Positions 1 to 8,088 are shown, numbered from the stretch's first letter. The stretch: DNA of 64,000 nt from Streptomyces sp. NBC_00259 (GCF_036181745.1 NZ_CP108080.1:3534001-3598000); one strand, 5' to 3'. The notes: generated from the letters alone by a model not told the origin. Numbers and translations are program-made.

Positions 1-161
1 TTCAGCTGCTCGATCGTCGGCTTCTGGTCCTTCTGGGCCTTCTGCTTCTGCGTCTGCGCGGCCGGCTTGTCGTCGGCGAAGGCGGGCGCGGCGGAGAGGA
101 GAACGACCGGCGTGGTCACGGCGGCGGCGACAGCGGTTGCGAGTGCGCGGCGAAGCTTCAA
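1..161 (-). CDS. N-terminus of a secreted Ala/Gln/Lys-rich protein (partial)
   Basis: Only the first ~53 codons lie in the window; the gene runs off the left edge. I chose the TTG at 161 because an AAAGG ribosome site lies 6 nt upstream; an in-frame ATG at 188 has no such site. The protein begins MKLRRALATA, a hydrophobic stretch of about 18 residues follows, and a signal-peptidase-like APAFA/DD junction falls near residue 29. The mature part is rich in Lys, Gln and Pro, as in cell-wall-associated Streptomyces proteins. The function cannot be read from the fragment. Confidence 0.7.
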   Translation of the reverse strand, partial: MKLRRALATAVAAAVTTPVVLLSAAPAFADDKPAAQTQKQKAQKDQKPTIEQL

Positions 162-541
162 GGTGGACCTTTTCTCGTCGGAGAACATGGCAGAAGAAAG
201 GGGGGTTCGTGCCTGCGGAGTGTTCACGCGGCACGACGTCCTCGGGATCGTACGACCCTGTCGGCAAAGGCCAGAGGCGTTTTTCCGAGCCCCTGACGGG
301 GTCGGTCGAGGCACCCGGCGAACAAACCTCGCGAACAGGTGCAGTTGCCCACGGAGGCCGCACTTTTTCTGTGACCCATGTCATTCGCCGCCGACGACCA
401 CGGAACGAACCCCTCCGGGCCTCGCGACCTCGACCGCCCGCACGGCGTCCCGCACGACACGTCCCCGGCCACCGGGCCCGGGGACGTGTCGTGTGTGCAG
501 GGCGGGCGCGCCACCGGGCCGCCCGCCCGCGCGAAGGCTGG
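162..541. other. Intergenic region upstream of the secreted protein gene
   Basis: This 380-bp gap lies between the start of the left-edge gene and the stop of the ABC ATPase gene. It holds the terminator hairpin at 453-493 and must hold the promoter of the left-edge gene, but I see no convincing -10/-35 pair. Reading frames here lack plausible starts and look like GC-rich noise. Confidence 0.5.
453..493 (-). terminator. Intrinsic hairpin after the ABC exporter genes
   Basis: A perfect 16-bp stem (453-468 with 478-493) with a 9-nt loop lies 49 nt beyond the stop codon of the ATPase gene. There is no U-tract, which is usual in Streptomyces. It should end the two-gene ABC transcript. Confidence 0.8.
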
Positions 542-1231
542 CTAAACCGCCCTGACCGCCTGCTCCTTGATCGTCACGCGGCCCTTCCTGATCGTCGCCA
601 CCCTCGGCGCCCTCCGTGCCAGCACCGAGTCATGAGTGACCATCACGAACGTCAGCCCGTTCGCCTCCCACAGCCCCTCCAGCAGCTCCATGATCTCGTC
701 GCGCATGGACTCGTCGAGGTTCCCGGTCGGCTCGTCGGCGAGCAGCACCGCCGGACTCTTCACCAGCGCCCGCGCGATCGCGACGCGCTGCTGCTGCCCG
801 CCGGACAGCTCGCCCGGGAGGTGGGCCCGTCGTTCGCCCAGGCCGACCGACACCAGCGCCTCGCCCGCCCGTTCCCGCCGGTCGGCCGCCTTCAGGCCGA
901 GCGGTACGAGCGCGGTCTCCACGTTCTCCTGGGCGGTGAGCGTCGGCACCAGGTTGAAGCTCTGGAAGACGAAGCCGATCTTCTCGGCCCGTACCCGTGT
1001 CAGCCGCGCCTCCGGCAGGCTCGCGAGATCGACGCCGTCCAGCACCACCGATCCCTCGCTCGGCCGGTCCAGCCCGCCGAGCATCTGCAGCAGCGTCGAC
1101 TTGCCGCCGCCGGTCGGGCCCTGGATCACCAGCCGCCCGCCGTCCTCGATGACCAGGTCGACCCCGTCGAGTGCCTGAACGGTGTCCTTGCCGCGCCGAT
1201 AGCGCTTGGTGACTCCTGAGAGCTCGTACAT
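542..1231 (-). CDS. ABC transporter ATP-binding protein (MacB/LolD-like)
   Basis: A 229-aa nucleotide-binding subunit that would hydrolyse ATP to drive the adjacent FtsX-type permease. Visible motifs are Walker A GPTGGGKS (residues ~38-45), Q-loop Gln90, the signature LSGGQQQR (~142), Walker B VLLADEPTGNLD (~162) and the switch His in VTHDS. The spacing of the motifs and the PTGNLD sequence are typical of the MacB/LolD/FtsE group, whose members move lipoproteins, peptides or drugs or act mechanically at the envelope. The gene follows the permease by 43 nt on the same strand, so the two form an operon. The substrate is unknown. Confidence 0.93.
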   Translation of the reverse strand: MYELSGVTKRYRRGKDTVQALDGVDLVIEDGGRLVIQGPTGGGKSTLLQMLGGLDRPSEGSVVLDGVDLASLPEARLTRVRAEKIGFVFQSFNLVPTLTAQENVETALVPLGLKAADRRERAGEALVSVGLGERRAHLPGELSGGQQQRVAIARALVKSPAVLLADEPTGNLDESMRDEIMELLEGLWEANGLTFVMVTHDSVLARRAPRVATIRKGRVTIKEQAVRAV

Positions 1232-1274
1232 CGTGATTCAACTCCTGTTGTGCGTAGAGGGGTTCGGCGAAGGG

Positions 1275-2762
1275 CTACTCGACGCGCCGCAGCGCGTCCG
1301 CGGGCCGCAGCCGCGACGCCCGCCAGCCGCCGAACCCGCCCGCGATCAGCCCGCCCATCACCGCGAGCGCGACCGCGAGCCCGATGGTGGTGAGGGAGAC
1401 GGGCGCGGTGAGCGCGATGTCGAGCGCCTTGGACGCGCTCTGCCGCAGCGGACCGCCCTGACCGGCGCCGCCGATGAAGGTCGGGCCGCCGCCCGGACCG
1501 GCACCGCCGCCGTTCGCGGAGGCACCGCCCAACTGCGCGGTGAGCGTCGGGCTGAACGCCGTGATCGCCCACGCGCCCGCCAGTCCGATCCCGATGCCGA
1601 GCGCCCCGCCGATGAGCCCGTTGACGAGCGCCTCGCCCGCCACCTGCCCCGTCACCCGGCGGCTCTTCCACCCCAGCGCCTTCAGCGTGCCGAACTCCCG
1701 CACCCGCCGGCTCACCGCCGACGACGTCAGCAGTCCGGCCACCAGGAACGCCGCCACCAGCACCACGATCGACAGCCACTTGCCGACGCCCGACGCCAGG
1801 TCGGAGGCCGTGGACAGCGACCCCGACACCGTCTGGGCGAGGTCGGCGGACGTCGTGACCGTCGTCCCGGAGATGTTCTTCTGAATCGTCTCCTTGACGG
1901 CACCGATCTGCTGCGAGTCGGTCGCCTTCACATAGACCGTCGTGATCTTGTCCTTGGCGTCGGCCAGGGTCTGCGCCTGGGCGAGCGGCAGATAGACGTT
2001 GGCGGCCGCGTCCCCGCTGTCCGCCGTCGCGATCCCGATGATGCCGAACGTCGTCCCCGAGATCGTCAGCGTCTTGCCGACCGACAGCTTCTGCTCCTTC
2101 GCGTACGCGCTGTCGACGACGGCGACCTTGGCCGCGGTCTCGTTCTCCTTGAACGTACGCCCCGACGTGATGCTCGACGAGGTCAGCGGCCCGAGCCCCT
2201 GACGGGCGACGTCCGTCCCGTACACGGAGTACGAGTTGACGTCGAAGTCCGCCCCGCCGCCACGGACCTCGCCGCGTACCTCTCCGCCCGGACCGCCGCC
2301 CTGCTTCCCCTGCCCGGGCGCCTGCTCCTCCTGCTTGAACTCGCCGCGCTTGAACTGCCCGTTGACCTTCATGACCCGTACGTTCAGCCCGCCGACGGCG
2401 TCCGCGACCCCGTCCTGCCTGCCGACCTGCGCGACCGTCGACGCCGCCAGCGTCTCGAAGCCCTGGACGACGACGATGTCCTGGCTCTGCTGGGCGTCGT
2501 CGTCGCCGTCCTTCGCGTCGAACTCGAACCGCGGCCGCTTCACCGTCCCGCCCTCCCCGGCCGGTGCGGCGGCCTTGGTGACGGTCATGTCGGTGCCGAG
2601 CCCGTACAGCGACTCCAGCACTTTGCCCTGCGCCTGATTCATCCCGGCCGAGACCGAGTTGACGACGATGACCAGGGCGATTCCGAGGGCGAGCCCCGAG
2701 GCGACGACGAGCGCCGCCTTCCTGCGGCGGCGCAGCTCGCGCCTGAGGTAGGTGAGGAACAT
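1275..2762 (-). CDS. FtsX/MacB-type ABC transporter permease
   Basis: A 495-aa membrane subunit. A first transmembrane helix (residues ~16-38) follows a basic MFLTYLRREL N-terminus. A large extracytoplasmic domain of the MacB_PCD type (~50-300) comes next, then three C-terminal helices in an FtsX domain, ending RRPADALRRVE, a typical family ending. A Gly/Ala-rich insert sits in the loop near residues 400-425. With one helix plus three helices and a periplasmic-type domain it matches the MacB fold. It precedes its ATPase by 43 nt. The cargo cannot be inferred; antimicrobial peptide or lipoprotein export are possibilities for the family. Confidence 0.92.
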   Translation of the reverse strand: MFLTYLRRELRRRRKAALVVASGLALGIALVIVVNSVSAGMNQAQGKVLESLYGLGTDMTVTKAAAPAGEGGTVKRPRFEFDAKDGDDDAQQSQDIVVVQGFETLAASTVAQVGRQDGVADAVGGLNVRVMKVNGQFKRGEFKQEEQAPGQGKQGGGPGGEVRGEVRGGGADFDVNSYSVYGTDVARQGLGPLTSSSITSGRTFKENETAAKVAVVDSAYAKEQKLSVGKTLTISGTTFGIIGIATADSGDAAANVYLPLAQAQTLADAKDKITTVYVKATDSQQIGAVKETIQKNISGTTVTTSADLAQTVSGSLSTASDLASGVGKWLSIVVLVAAFLVAGLLTSSAVSRRVREFGTLKALGWKSRRVTGQVAGEALVNGLIGGALGIGIGLAGAWAITAFSPTLTAQLGGASANGGGAGPGGGPTFIGGAGQGGPLRQSASKALDIALTAPVSLTTIGLAVALAVMGGLIAGGFGGWRASRLRPADALRRVE

Positions 2763-2865
2763 GCCGCGAAAGCTAGAGGCGCGGTGTGAGGGCGGGTTAA
2801 GGCCCGGATGAGAGCCGCATGAGTGTTGCGCGGCACCCGGCCCCGGGCCCCGGGGCCCGGCGCGT

Positions 2866-3672
2866 TCAGCCGGTCGGCTTCGTCCCGATGACGACGGTGG
2901 CGTACAGCTCGTCGCAGGTCGCGACCCTCGGCTCCAGCCCGCTGCGCCCGACGGCTTCGACGGCGTCCGCCGCCTGCCGCTCGCTCGTCTCGAACAGCAG
3001 GATCCCGCCGGGGCCCAGCCACTCCCCCGCCTCGCCGGTCACCCGCCGCAGCACGTCCAGCCCGTCCGCGCCTCCGTCGAGCGCGACGCGCGGCTCGTGC
3101 ACGCGCGCCTCGGCCGGCAGCAGTCCGACCTCCTCGGTCGGTACGTAGGGAACGTTCGCGGCGAGGATGCCGACGCACCCGCGCAACGCCCCGGGCAGCG
3201 CGGCGAAGAGGTCCCCTTCGTACACCCGGCCGCCTTCGGGGACGTTGCGCCGCGCGCACCGCACCGCGCCGGGATCGATGTCGGCGGCGTACAGCTCGAC
3301 CGCGGGGAGCGACGCGGCCAGCGCGGCACCGACCGCCCCCGACCCGCAGCACAGATCGACGGCCACGCCCGCGTCGGGCCGCGCGGCGACGGCCCGACGG
3401 ACCAGGAACTCGGTACGGCGCCGGGGCACGAACACCCCGTCGTCCACGGCGATGCGCAGCCCGCAGAACTCGGCCCACCCGAGGACGTGTTCCAGCGGAT
3501 GCCCACCGGCCCGCCGCTCCACCATGGCGGCGAGTTCGTCGCGCGTCCCGGCGGTGGACAGCAGCAAGTCGGCCTCGTCCTCGGCGAAGACACAACCCGC
3601 GGCACGGAGCCGGCCGACGACGGCGGAATGATCAGAGGGAAGAAACTCGGAGGGAGAGAACGGAGAGAGCAA
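2866..3672 (-). CDS. Putative protein-(glutamine-N5) methyltransferase, HemK/PrmC-like
   Basis: An SAM-dependent class I methyltransferase related to PrmC/HemK, which methylates the GGQ glutamine of release factors. I start it at the TTG at 3672, preceded by GAAAGG 6 nt upstream, giving 268 aa; the open frame continues to 3939 but that extension is Gly/Arg-rich and unlike the family. SAM-binding motif I reads VDLCCGSGAVG, and the acidic residue of motif II is in YAADIDPGA. The catalytic NPPY signature appears as NVPY, the variant found in an actinobacterial paralogue family, so substrate identity is uncertain. It is probably not the main PrmC, which normally sits next to prfA. Confidence 0.82.
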   Translation of the reverse strand: MLSPFSPSEFLPSDHSAVVGRLRAAGCVFAEDEADLLLSTAGTRDELAAMVERRAGGHPLEHVLGWAEFCGLRIAVDDGVFVPRRRTEFLVRRAVAARPDAGVAVDLCCGSGAVGAALAASLPAVELYAADIDPGAVRCARRNVPEGGRVYEGDLFAALPGALRGCVGILAANVPYVPTEEVGLLPAEARVHEPRVALDGGADGLDVLRRVTGEAGEWLGPGGILLFETSERQAADAVEAVGRSGLEPRVATCDELYATVVIGTKPTG

Positions 3673-3842
3673 AGGGAGCCTTTCGGGATTCCGAACGGGG
3701 CTCCCTCGGCCGCCTACGTAAGCGACGCGGAGGCGAGCACCCGACCAGCAACAGCGGTAATGGGTCCCACCTCCTTCGTCCATCCACGCCTGGAGCGGCC
3801 ACCTTACCCGGCCGGCCGCCCTGATCACGGCGCTCACGGCGC

Positions 3843-4052
3843 TCACGGCAGCCTTCTCTCCCGGTTCCGCTCCCGCACCCGCGCCCGCAGCAGCTCCGCC
3901 GGCGGCGCCGGACTCAGCGCCTCGGGCGGACAGTCCCACTCCCGGCCGCCGCCCGGTGGCCGCAGTTGTACGTACGGACCCTCGCGCCCCATGACGCGGC
4001 CGATGCGCCCGTCGCGCGAGTCGATCACGTACTCGCCCCGCCCCGGCTTCAC
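3843..4052 (-). CDS. Small conserved hypothetical protein (69 aa)
   Basis: GTG start at 4052 overlaps the TGA stop of the upstream gene in a GTGA arrangement, so translation is likely coupled. The product begins MKPGRGEYVIDSRDGRIGRV, looks like a small beta-barrel fold of the kind seen in short SH3-like proteins, and ends in a very basic tail (RVRERNRERRLP). Similar small proteins, as I recall, occur beside XRE/DUF5753 regulators in Streptomyces. No function is assigned. Confidence 0.72.
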   Translation of the reverse strand: MKPGRGEYVIDSRDGRIGRVMGREGPYVQLRPPGGGREWDCPPEALSPAPPAELLRARVRERNRERRLP

Positions 4053-4270
4053 CTGCGGGCCTCGTGCAGCACGGCGGCGAGCCGCAGCGCCGTGTCCAGG
4101 TTGCAGCGCCCCAGCTCGATCAGCGGGTACGCCGCCGACCCGCTCGTGAGCGACACGAGGTCCACCCGCAGGGACGGCAGCACCACCCCCATCGATTCGA
4201 GCTCGCCCCGCAGCCGGGCCACGACCTCTTCCGCGGCCCGCAGCCGGTCCGCCGATCGGACAAGCGCCAT
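4049..4270 (-). CDS. Small conserved hypothetical protein (73 aa)
   Basis: ATG at 4270 with a strong GGAGG site 6 nt upstream. The 73-aa product is mostly helical: an amphipathic first helix (LRAAEEVVARLRGELESMG) and a second C-terminal helix (CNLDTALRLAAVLHEARR). It is divergent from the XRE regulator gene at 4384 and overlaps the next small gene by 4 nt. The two small genes plus the divergent regulator and DUF397 gene look like one regulatory module. No known domain is recognisable by eye. Confidence 0.75.
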   Translation of the reverse strand: MALVRSADRLRAAEEVVARLRGELESMGVVLPSLRVDLVSLTSGSAAYPLIELGRCNLDTALRLAAVLHEARR

Positions 4271-4383
4271 CAGGCACCTCCACTCTGAGTATGCACGTTC
4301 CGCACACAGCGTGGTCGGCGGAGCACTAGCCTGACCAGTGTCGACGGCCCAACAACCCCACTTGTGTGTACACGGAGTTGACA

Positions 4384-5226
4384 TTGCCTGGACCGAAGGA
4401 TCTTGACCCGTCCACGTCCCCCCGGGCTCTTCTCGGCGCAGAGCTGCGCCATGCCCGCGAGAACGCCGGCCTCAGCCAACGGGAGCTCGGCGAACCGCTC
4501 TTCGTGAGCGCGTCGTTCATCGGGCAACTGGAGTCGGGTACGCGCAGGATGCTGCCGGACATCGCCCGCAGGATCGACGAGATACTGGGGACGAACGGGT
4601 TCTTCGAGCGGAACTGCAAGGCGGCGAACAAGTCGAGGTACCCGGACCACTTCGCCGAGGCGGCGGAGGCGGAGGCCGTCGCGACGACGATCAGGGAGTA
4701 CGCGCCGCAGCTGATTCCGGGCCTCCTGCAGACGGAGGCGTACGCACGGGCGGTGTTCCGCGCGTATCAGCCGACGGCTCCGGAGGAGACGATCGACGAG
4801 CTGGTCGAGGCGAGGCTGGAGCGGGCGCGGATTCTGGAGGATCCAACTGAGCCGTTGTTGTGGACGGTTCTGGACGAGGCGGTGTTACGCCGCGAGGTGG
4901 GCGACGGGTCCGTGATGGCGGAGAACTTACGCCACGTCGCGGCGCTGATCCGCCGCCACAGGATCATCGCGCAGGTACTGCCGTTCGGCGCGGGCGCGCA
5001 CCCGTCCATGGGCGGCGCCCTGAAGCTGATGGCCTTCGCCGACGCACCCCCGCTCGCCTACTTCGAAGGCCCGGGCACGGGGCAGTTGGAGGACGCCCCG
5101 GGTGCAGTGACTCACCACGAACTGGCCTACGATCTGGTCGCGGCGAGCGCATTGTCACCGCGGGAATCCCTGGCCTTGATCGAATCGGTGACGGAGGATT
5201 ACGCGCATGAAGAGCACCGACCCTGA
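4384..5226 (+). CDS. XRE-family helix-turn-helix regulator with DUF5753 (WhiJ-like)
   Basis: I chose the TTG at 4384 because GGAG lies 6 nt upstream; a GTG at 4366 lacks spacing. The 280-aa product starts MPGPKDLDPS, has an N-terminal Cro/C1-type HTH (residues ~18-70, with GLSQRELGEPLFVSASFIGQ) and a DUF5753 ligand/partner domain (~90-275). WhiJ-like regulators of this kind work with a DUF397 partner encoded next door, and here the DUF397 gene overlaps it by 20 bp. Two TTA codons (4885, 4927) make translation dependent on the bldA tRNA, tying the gene to development or secondary metabolism. Many paralogues exist per genome; the target is unknown. Confidence 0.9.
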   Translation: MPGPKDLDPSTSPRALLGAELRHARENAGLSQRELGEPLFVSASFIGQLESGTRRMLPDIARRIDEILGTNGFFERNCKAANKSRYPDHFAEAAEAEAVATTIREYAPQLIPGLLQTEAYARAVFRAYQPTAPEETIDELVEARLERARILEDPTEPLLWTVLDEAVLRREVGDGSVMAENLRHVAALIRRHRIIAQVLPFGAGAHPSMGGALKLMAFADAPPLAYFEGPGTGQLEDAPGAVTHHELAYDLVAASALSPRESLALIESVTEDYAHEEHRP

Positions 5227-5395
5227 GTGGCGCAAGTCCAGCTACAGCGACGGCAGCGGCGGCAACTGCCTCGAAGTCGCCGACGCCCACCCCGGCGTCG
5301 TCCCCGTCCGTGACTCCAAGAACCCCGCCGGCCCGAAGCTCGTGTTCCGGGCGGCCGCCTGGTCCGTGTTCGTCGAGGACGTCAAGAACAGCTGA
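5207..5395 (+). CDS. DUF397 domain protein
   Basis: A 62-aa protein with the DUF397 hallmarks: W-R-K-S-S-Y-S near the start, GGNCLEVA, then VRDSKNP and a C-terminal AWSVFVEDVK. The ATG at 5207 lies inside the end of the XRE gene (20-bp overlap), so the pair is co-translated. In the WhiJ-type systems the small DUF397 protein is thought to act with, or relieve, the DNA-binding partner. A terminator hairpin follows at once. Confidence 0.93.
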   Translation: MKSTDPEWRKSSYSDGSGGNCLEVADAHPGVVPVRDSKNPAGPKLVFRAAAWSVFVEDVKNS

Positions 5396-5402
5396 TCGCT
5401 GA

Positions 5403-5432
5403 CGGAGTCCGAGGCTTGAGCCTCGGGCTCCG
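5403..5432 (+). terminator. Intrinsic terminator of the XRE-DUF397 operon
   Basis: A 13-bp stem with one G-U pair (5403-5415 with 5420-5432) closed by a TTGA tetraloop, 7 nt after the DUF397 stop and followed by a short T-rich stretch. Confidence 0.8.
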
Positions 5433-5507
5433 AGCGCTTTGTTCAAGGAATGGGTAACGGGCCTCAACCCACCCACCCTCCCCGTGAGTTGACTATGCGC
5501 GATGCAT

Positions 5508-5537
5508 TTGCCACGGAGGGTCACGACGCTCTAGCGT
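5508..5537 (+). promoter_or_regulatory. Candidate vegetative promoter of the HTH gene at 5619
   Basis: TTGCCA (5508-5513) and TAGCGT (5532-5537) are separated by 18 nt, close to the HrdB-type consensus. Transcription would start near 5544, just before the hairpin leader at 5554-5586. Confidence 0.5.
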
Positions 5538-5553
5538 GTCCGGAAAGCGAACA

Positions 5554-5586
5554 GCCCCCGTCAGGTGCGGTAACACCTGCGGGGGC
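5554..5586 (+). ncRNA. Structured 5' leader hairpin upstream of the HTH gene
   Basis: A 13-bp stem (5554-5567 with 5574-5586) with one bulged T and a CGGTAA loop lies 32 nt before the ATG at 5619. The stem is GC-rich and is followed by TTGACC, so it could be an attenuator or a cis-acting RNA. I recall near-identical leaders in front of homologous HTH genes in other Streptomyces, which would point to a conserved RNA element; this has not been checked. Confidence 0.5.
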
Positions 5587-5618
5587 TTGACCACCGAGAT
5601 CGAACTAGGACCGATCTG

Positions 5619-6476
5619 ATGGCTGACAGCCAGCTTAGTGCCACGCTCCTCCCCTCGCACGCCACGCCTCACCCAACAGCCAATCCCGGCTACGGAAAGC
5701 GGACGGCACCGGGCCAACACCCCCGCACAGCACACGACTTCACGCACCTCCCGCCCCGCGAAGCCGCCATCGCCGCGTACATCGACCGGCTCGCGGACGG
5801 GGCCGACATCTCCGTGAAGACGCTGGCCAAGGTGCTCCCGTACGGCCAGTGCGCCTTACGCACCGCGCTGAACCGCATCCAGGCGGCCGGTCATCTGCGG
5901 CGCGGACGGGAGCACTTGGCCGGCTCGGGCAGTGCGCGCTGGATCACCCGAACGTGGTGGTCCCGTACCGCGCGCGACGACGCCTGGTGGGCGGCGTTCC
6001 GGCGCGGGGACGTACCGGAGGACCGGCCGCGCCCGACCCGTTCACGGGCGATGATCCTGCTCGTCGCGCTCGGGCGCGAGGCGCCCGTGATGTCGCTGTC
6101 CGCCGTCGAATGCGCGCAGCTCGCGCCGCTGGTGGAGGAGTGGTTCGCGCGCGGCGCCGCCGAGCGGGACGTCCTGCGCGCGCTCACCACCGGTCTCCCG
6201 ACCCCGGTCCACCACCCGGCCGCCCTCGCCCGCCGCCGCCTCACCGACAAACTCCCGCCCGAGCCGGCCCCACCGCCCCCACCGCTGCGCATCCTCGAAT
6301 GCGGCAAGTGCGGCGCCCCTGCCCGCGCCGAGGCCCTCCGCGACGGCGACTGCGCCACCTGCCGGGGCGAACCGGCCCCCGTTCCCCCCTCCGGGCTCAC
6401 CCCGGCCCAGGTCCGCGCCCGCATGTCCGAGGTCCGCGCCGCGGCGGCCCACCCCGACGAAGGGAATCGCACATGA
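5619..6476 (+). CDS. Helix-turn-helix protein with C-terminal zinc ribbon
   Basis: A 285-aa protein, ATG at 5619 with AGGA upstream. Residues ~45-110 form a winged-helix (MarR/GntR-like) domain: LPPREAAIAAYIDRL, then VKTLAKVLP and LRTALNRIQAAGHLRR. A middle helical part follows, then a Pro-rich linker and a C-terminal zinc ribbon with CGKC (residues ~229-232) and CATC (~246-249). The layout resembles multi-copy Streptomyces DNA-binding proteins of unknown target. It contains a TTA codon at 5856, so expression should need bldA. Its TGA overlaps an in-frame ATG (6473) of the Uma2 frame. Confidence 0.8.
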   Translation: MADSQLSATLLPSHATPHPTANPGYGKRTAPGQHPRTAHDFTHLPPREAAIAAYIDRLADGADISVKTLAKVLPYGQCALRTALNRIQAAGHLRRGREHLAGSGSARWITRTWWSRTARDDAWWAAFRRGDVPEDRPRPTRSRAMILLVALGREAPVMSLSAVECAQLAPLVEEWFARGAAERDVLRALTTGLPTPVHHPAALARRRLTDKLPPEPAPPPPPLRILECGKCGAPARAEALRDGDCATCRGEPAPVPPSGLTPAQVRARMSEVRAAAAHPDEGNRT

Positions 6477-6532
6477 CCGTTCAGCTCATCCGCGCCGGAA
6501 CCGGGGCACGATGGAGGGAAGGAGGCGACGCC

Positions 6533-7114
6533 ATGACCCCCAGCACCGCCGACCATCCCCAGATGTCGGTCGAGGACTTCGAGCAGCTCGCTCGTCATGC
6601 CCCGGAGGGAGTGAAGCTTGAGTTCATCAAGGGAAAGCTGAAGGTCAAGCCGATGCCGGACCAGCTCCACAGGGCCATCGTCATGTGGCTGCTGAGGCAG
6701 TGCATGCAGCAACGCCCTGAACTGGATCTCTATCCGGAGATGGATCTGAGGGTGGAGACTTACCGCCAGGGCCGGGCCTACGCGGACGGCGTTCTCGCTC
6801 CGGTGGAGCACTTCGTGGGTCACGACGGCATGTGGGCGAACCCGGAAGGCGTCCTCATGGCCGTCGAAGTCACCTCGTACGACTCCGACACCCACGCCCG
6901 CGACCGCGTCGAAAAGCGCGCTGCCTACGCGGAAGCCTCGATTCCCGTCTACCTCCCCATCGACCGCGACGACAACACACTGACCGTCTTCAGCGAGCCG
7001 GAGAACGGCACCTACCGGCAGCACCCGACCTACAAGTACGGCGACGCCGTCCCCCTCCCCGCCCCCGTCGACATCACGCTCGCCACCGAGAAGCTCAAGG
7101 ACTACGCCCACTGA
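6533..7114 (+). CDS. Uma2-family (DUF820) putative endonuclease
   Basis: A 193-aa protein of the PD-(D/E)XK-like Uma2 family. It starts MTPSTADHPQMSVEDFEQLA at the ATG at 6533, after a GGAGG site 9 nt upstream; an in-frame ATG at 6473 overlaps the previous stop (ATGA) and would add 20 residues. Family marks are the N-terminal LEFIKGKLKVKPMP, an acidic ADGVLAPVE segment and VAVEVTSYDSDTHARDR. The biochemical role of these proteins is poorly known; they are abundant in Streptomyces and cyanobacteria. Its last 13 bp overlap the convergent amidohydrolase gene. Confidence 0.85.
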   Translation: MTPSTADHPQMSVEDFEQLARHAPEGVKLEFIKGKLKVKPMPDQLHRAIVMWLLRQCMQQRPELDLYPEMDLRVETYRQGRAYADGVLAPVEHFVGHDGMWANPEGVLMAVEVTSYDSDTHARDRVEKRAAYAEASIPVYLPIDRDDNTLTVFSEPENGTYRQHPTYKYGDAVPLPAPVDITLATEKLKDYAH

Positions 7115-8088
7115 CCCCGCAGGGACCCGCTTGCCGCCGGGAGCAGGCCCGCGCCTGCCTCCAGTACCGCTTCCGCCTCCTCCGGGACCAGCGTCTCCTC
7201 GATGAAGGTGACGGCACGGCGGAGCCCTTCGCCGGTCTGGTACGGGAAGTCCGTGCCGAGCATCAGCCGGCCGGCGCCGAACGACTCGGCGGCCGCCCGC
7301 AGCGCCGGCTCGTGGCCGTGGGCGACCGTGTCGTAGTACATCCGGCGCGCGGCGAGGCTCGGCATCTCGGCGGTGTCGGGGGCCTCCCAGGGGACGTGCT
7401 GATCGGCGCGCGGCAGCAGCATGGGCAGGGCGCCGCCCAGGTGGGAGTTGACGATCCGCAGTCGCGGGAAGCGGCTGGGGACGCCTTCGAGCATCAGGTG
7501 CATCGCGCAGATGGTGTCCTCGGTCGGCGCGCCGACCATCCATCGCATCCGGTTCTCGGCGATGAGCGGCGAGCCCGCGTCCCGCCCCGCGGGGTGCAGG
7601 CTGAGCACGGAGCCCCGGTGGTCCAACTCCTCGAACAGGGGCCGGAAAGCGGGGTCCCCGAGGCTCCGCCCGAGCACCGATGTCGTCAGTCCGGCCCCGG
7701 CCATCCCGAGTTCGTCGAGCGCCCGCGCAAGCTCCTCGAGGGAGGCGTCCAGGTGCGGCAGCGGCAGCGCGGCGAAGGCGGAGAAGCGTGTGGGCCAGGC
7801 GTGTACGACGTCGGCGTAGTGGTTGTTGGCGAGGCGCGCGGCGGTGACCGCTTCGGTCTCGTCCGGGAAGTACGGCGTCTGCGGGGAGACGGACAGGATC
7901 TGGTGGTCGATGCCGGCGGCGTCGTTCATCGTGAACCGCGCGTCGAGTTCCGCCGGGCTGTCGCCCGCTCCCAGGCCCCGCTGGGTCGCCGTGTCGTCGC
8001 GCCCGTAGGACTCCAGGAGGCGGAGATAGTCCTCGCTCCACAAGTGGGCGTGCACATCGGTCCGCACCTCTTCAGCTTCACGCCGCAC
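7102..8088 (-). CDS. Amidohydrolase family protein (ACMSD-like)
   Basis: A 328-aa metal-dependent TIM-barrel hydrolase/decarboxylase of the amidohydrolase-2 group. Metal ligands expected for the family are visible: the HxH in TDVHAHLW near the start, His in LSLHPAG, His in VNSHLGG and Asp in LGTDFPY. The closest named function is 2-amino-3-carboxymuconate-6-semialdehyde decarboxylase, but no aromatic-degradation genes are nearby. The GTG at 8088 gives the full frame; a GTG at 8067 is an alternative. It is transcribed divergently from the VOC gene across a palindrome. Confidence 0.85.
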   Translation of the reverse strand: MRREAEEVRTDVHAHLWSEDYLRLLESYGRDDTATQRGLGAGDSPAELDARFTMNDAAGIDHQILSVSPQTPYFPDETEAVTAARLANNHYADVVHAWPTRFSAFAALPLPHLDASLEELARALDELGMAGAGLTTSVLGRSLGDPAFRPLFEELDHRGSVLSLHPAGRDAGSPLIAENRMRWMVGAPTEDTICAMHLMLEGVPSRFPRLRIVNSHLGGALPMLLPRADQHVPWEAPDTAEMPSLAARRMYYDTVAHGHEPALRAAAESFGAGRLMLGTDFPYQTGEGLRRAVTFIEETLVPEEAEAVLEAGAGLLPAASGSLRGQWA

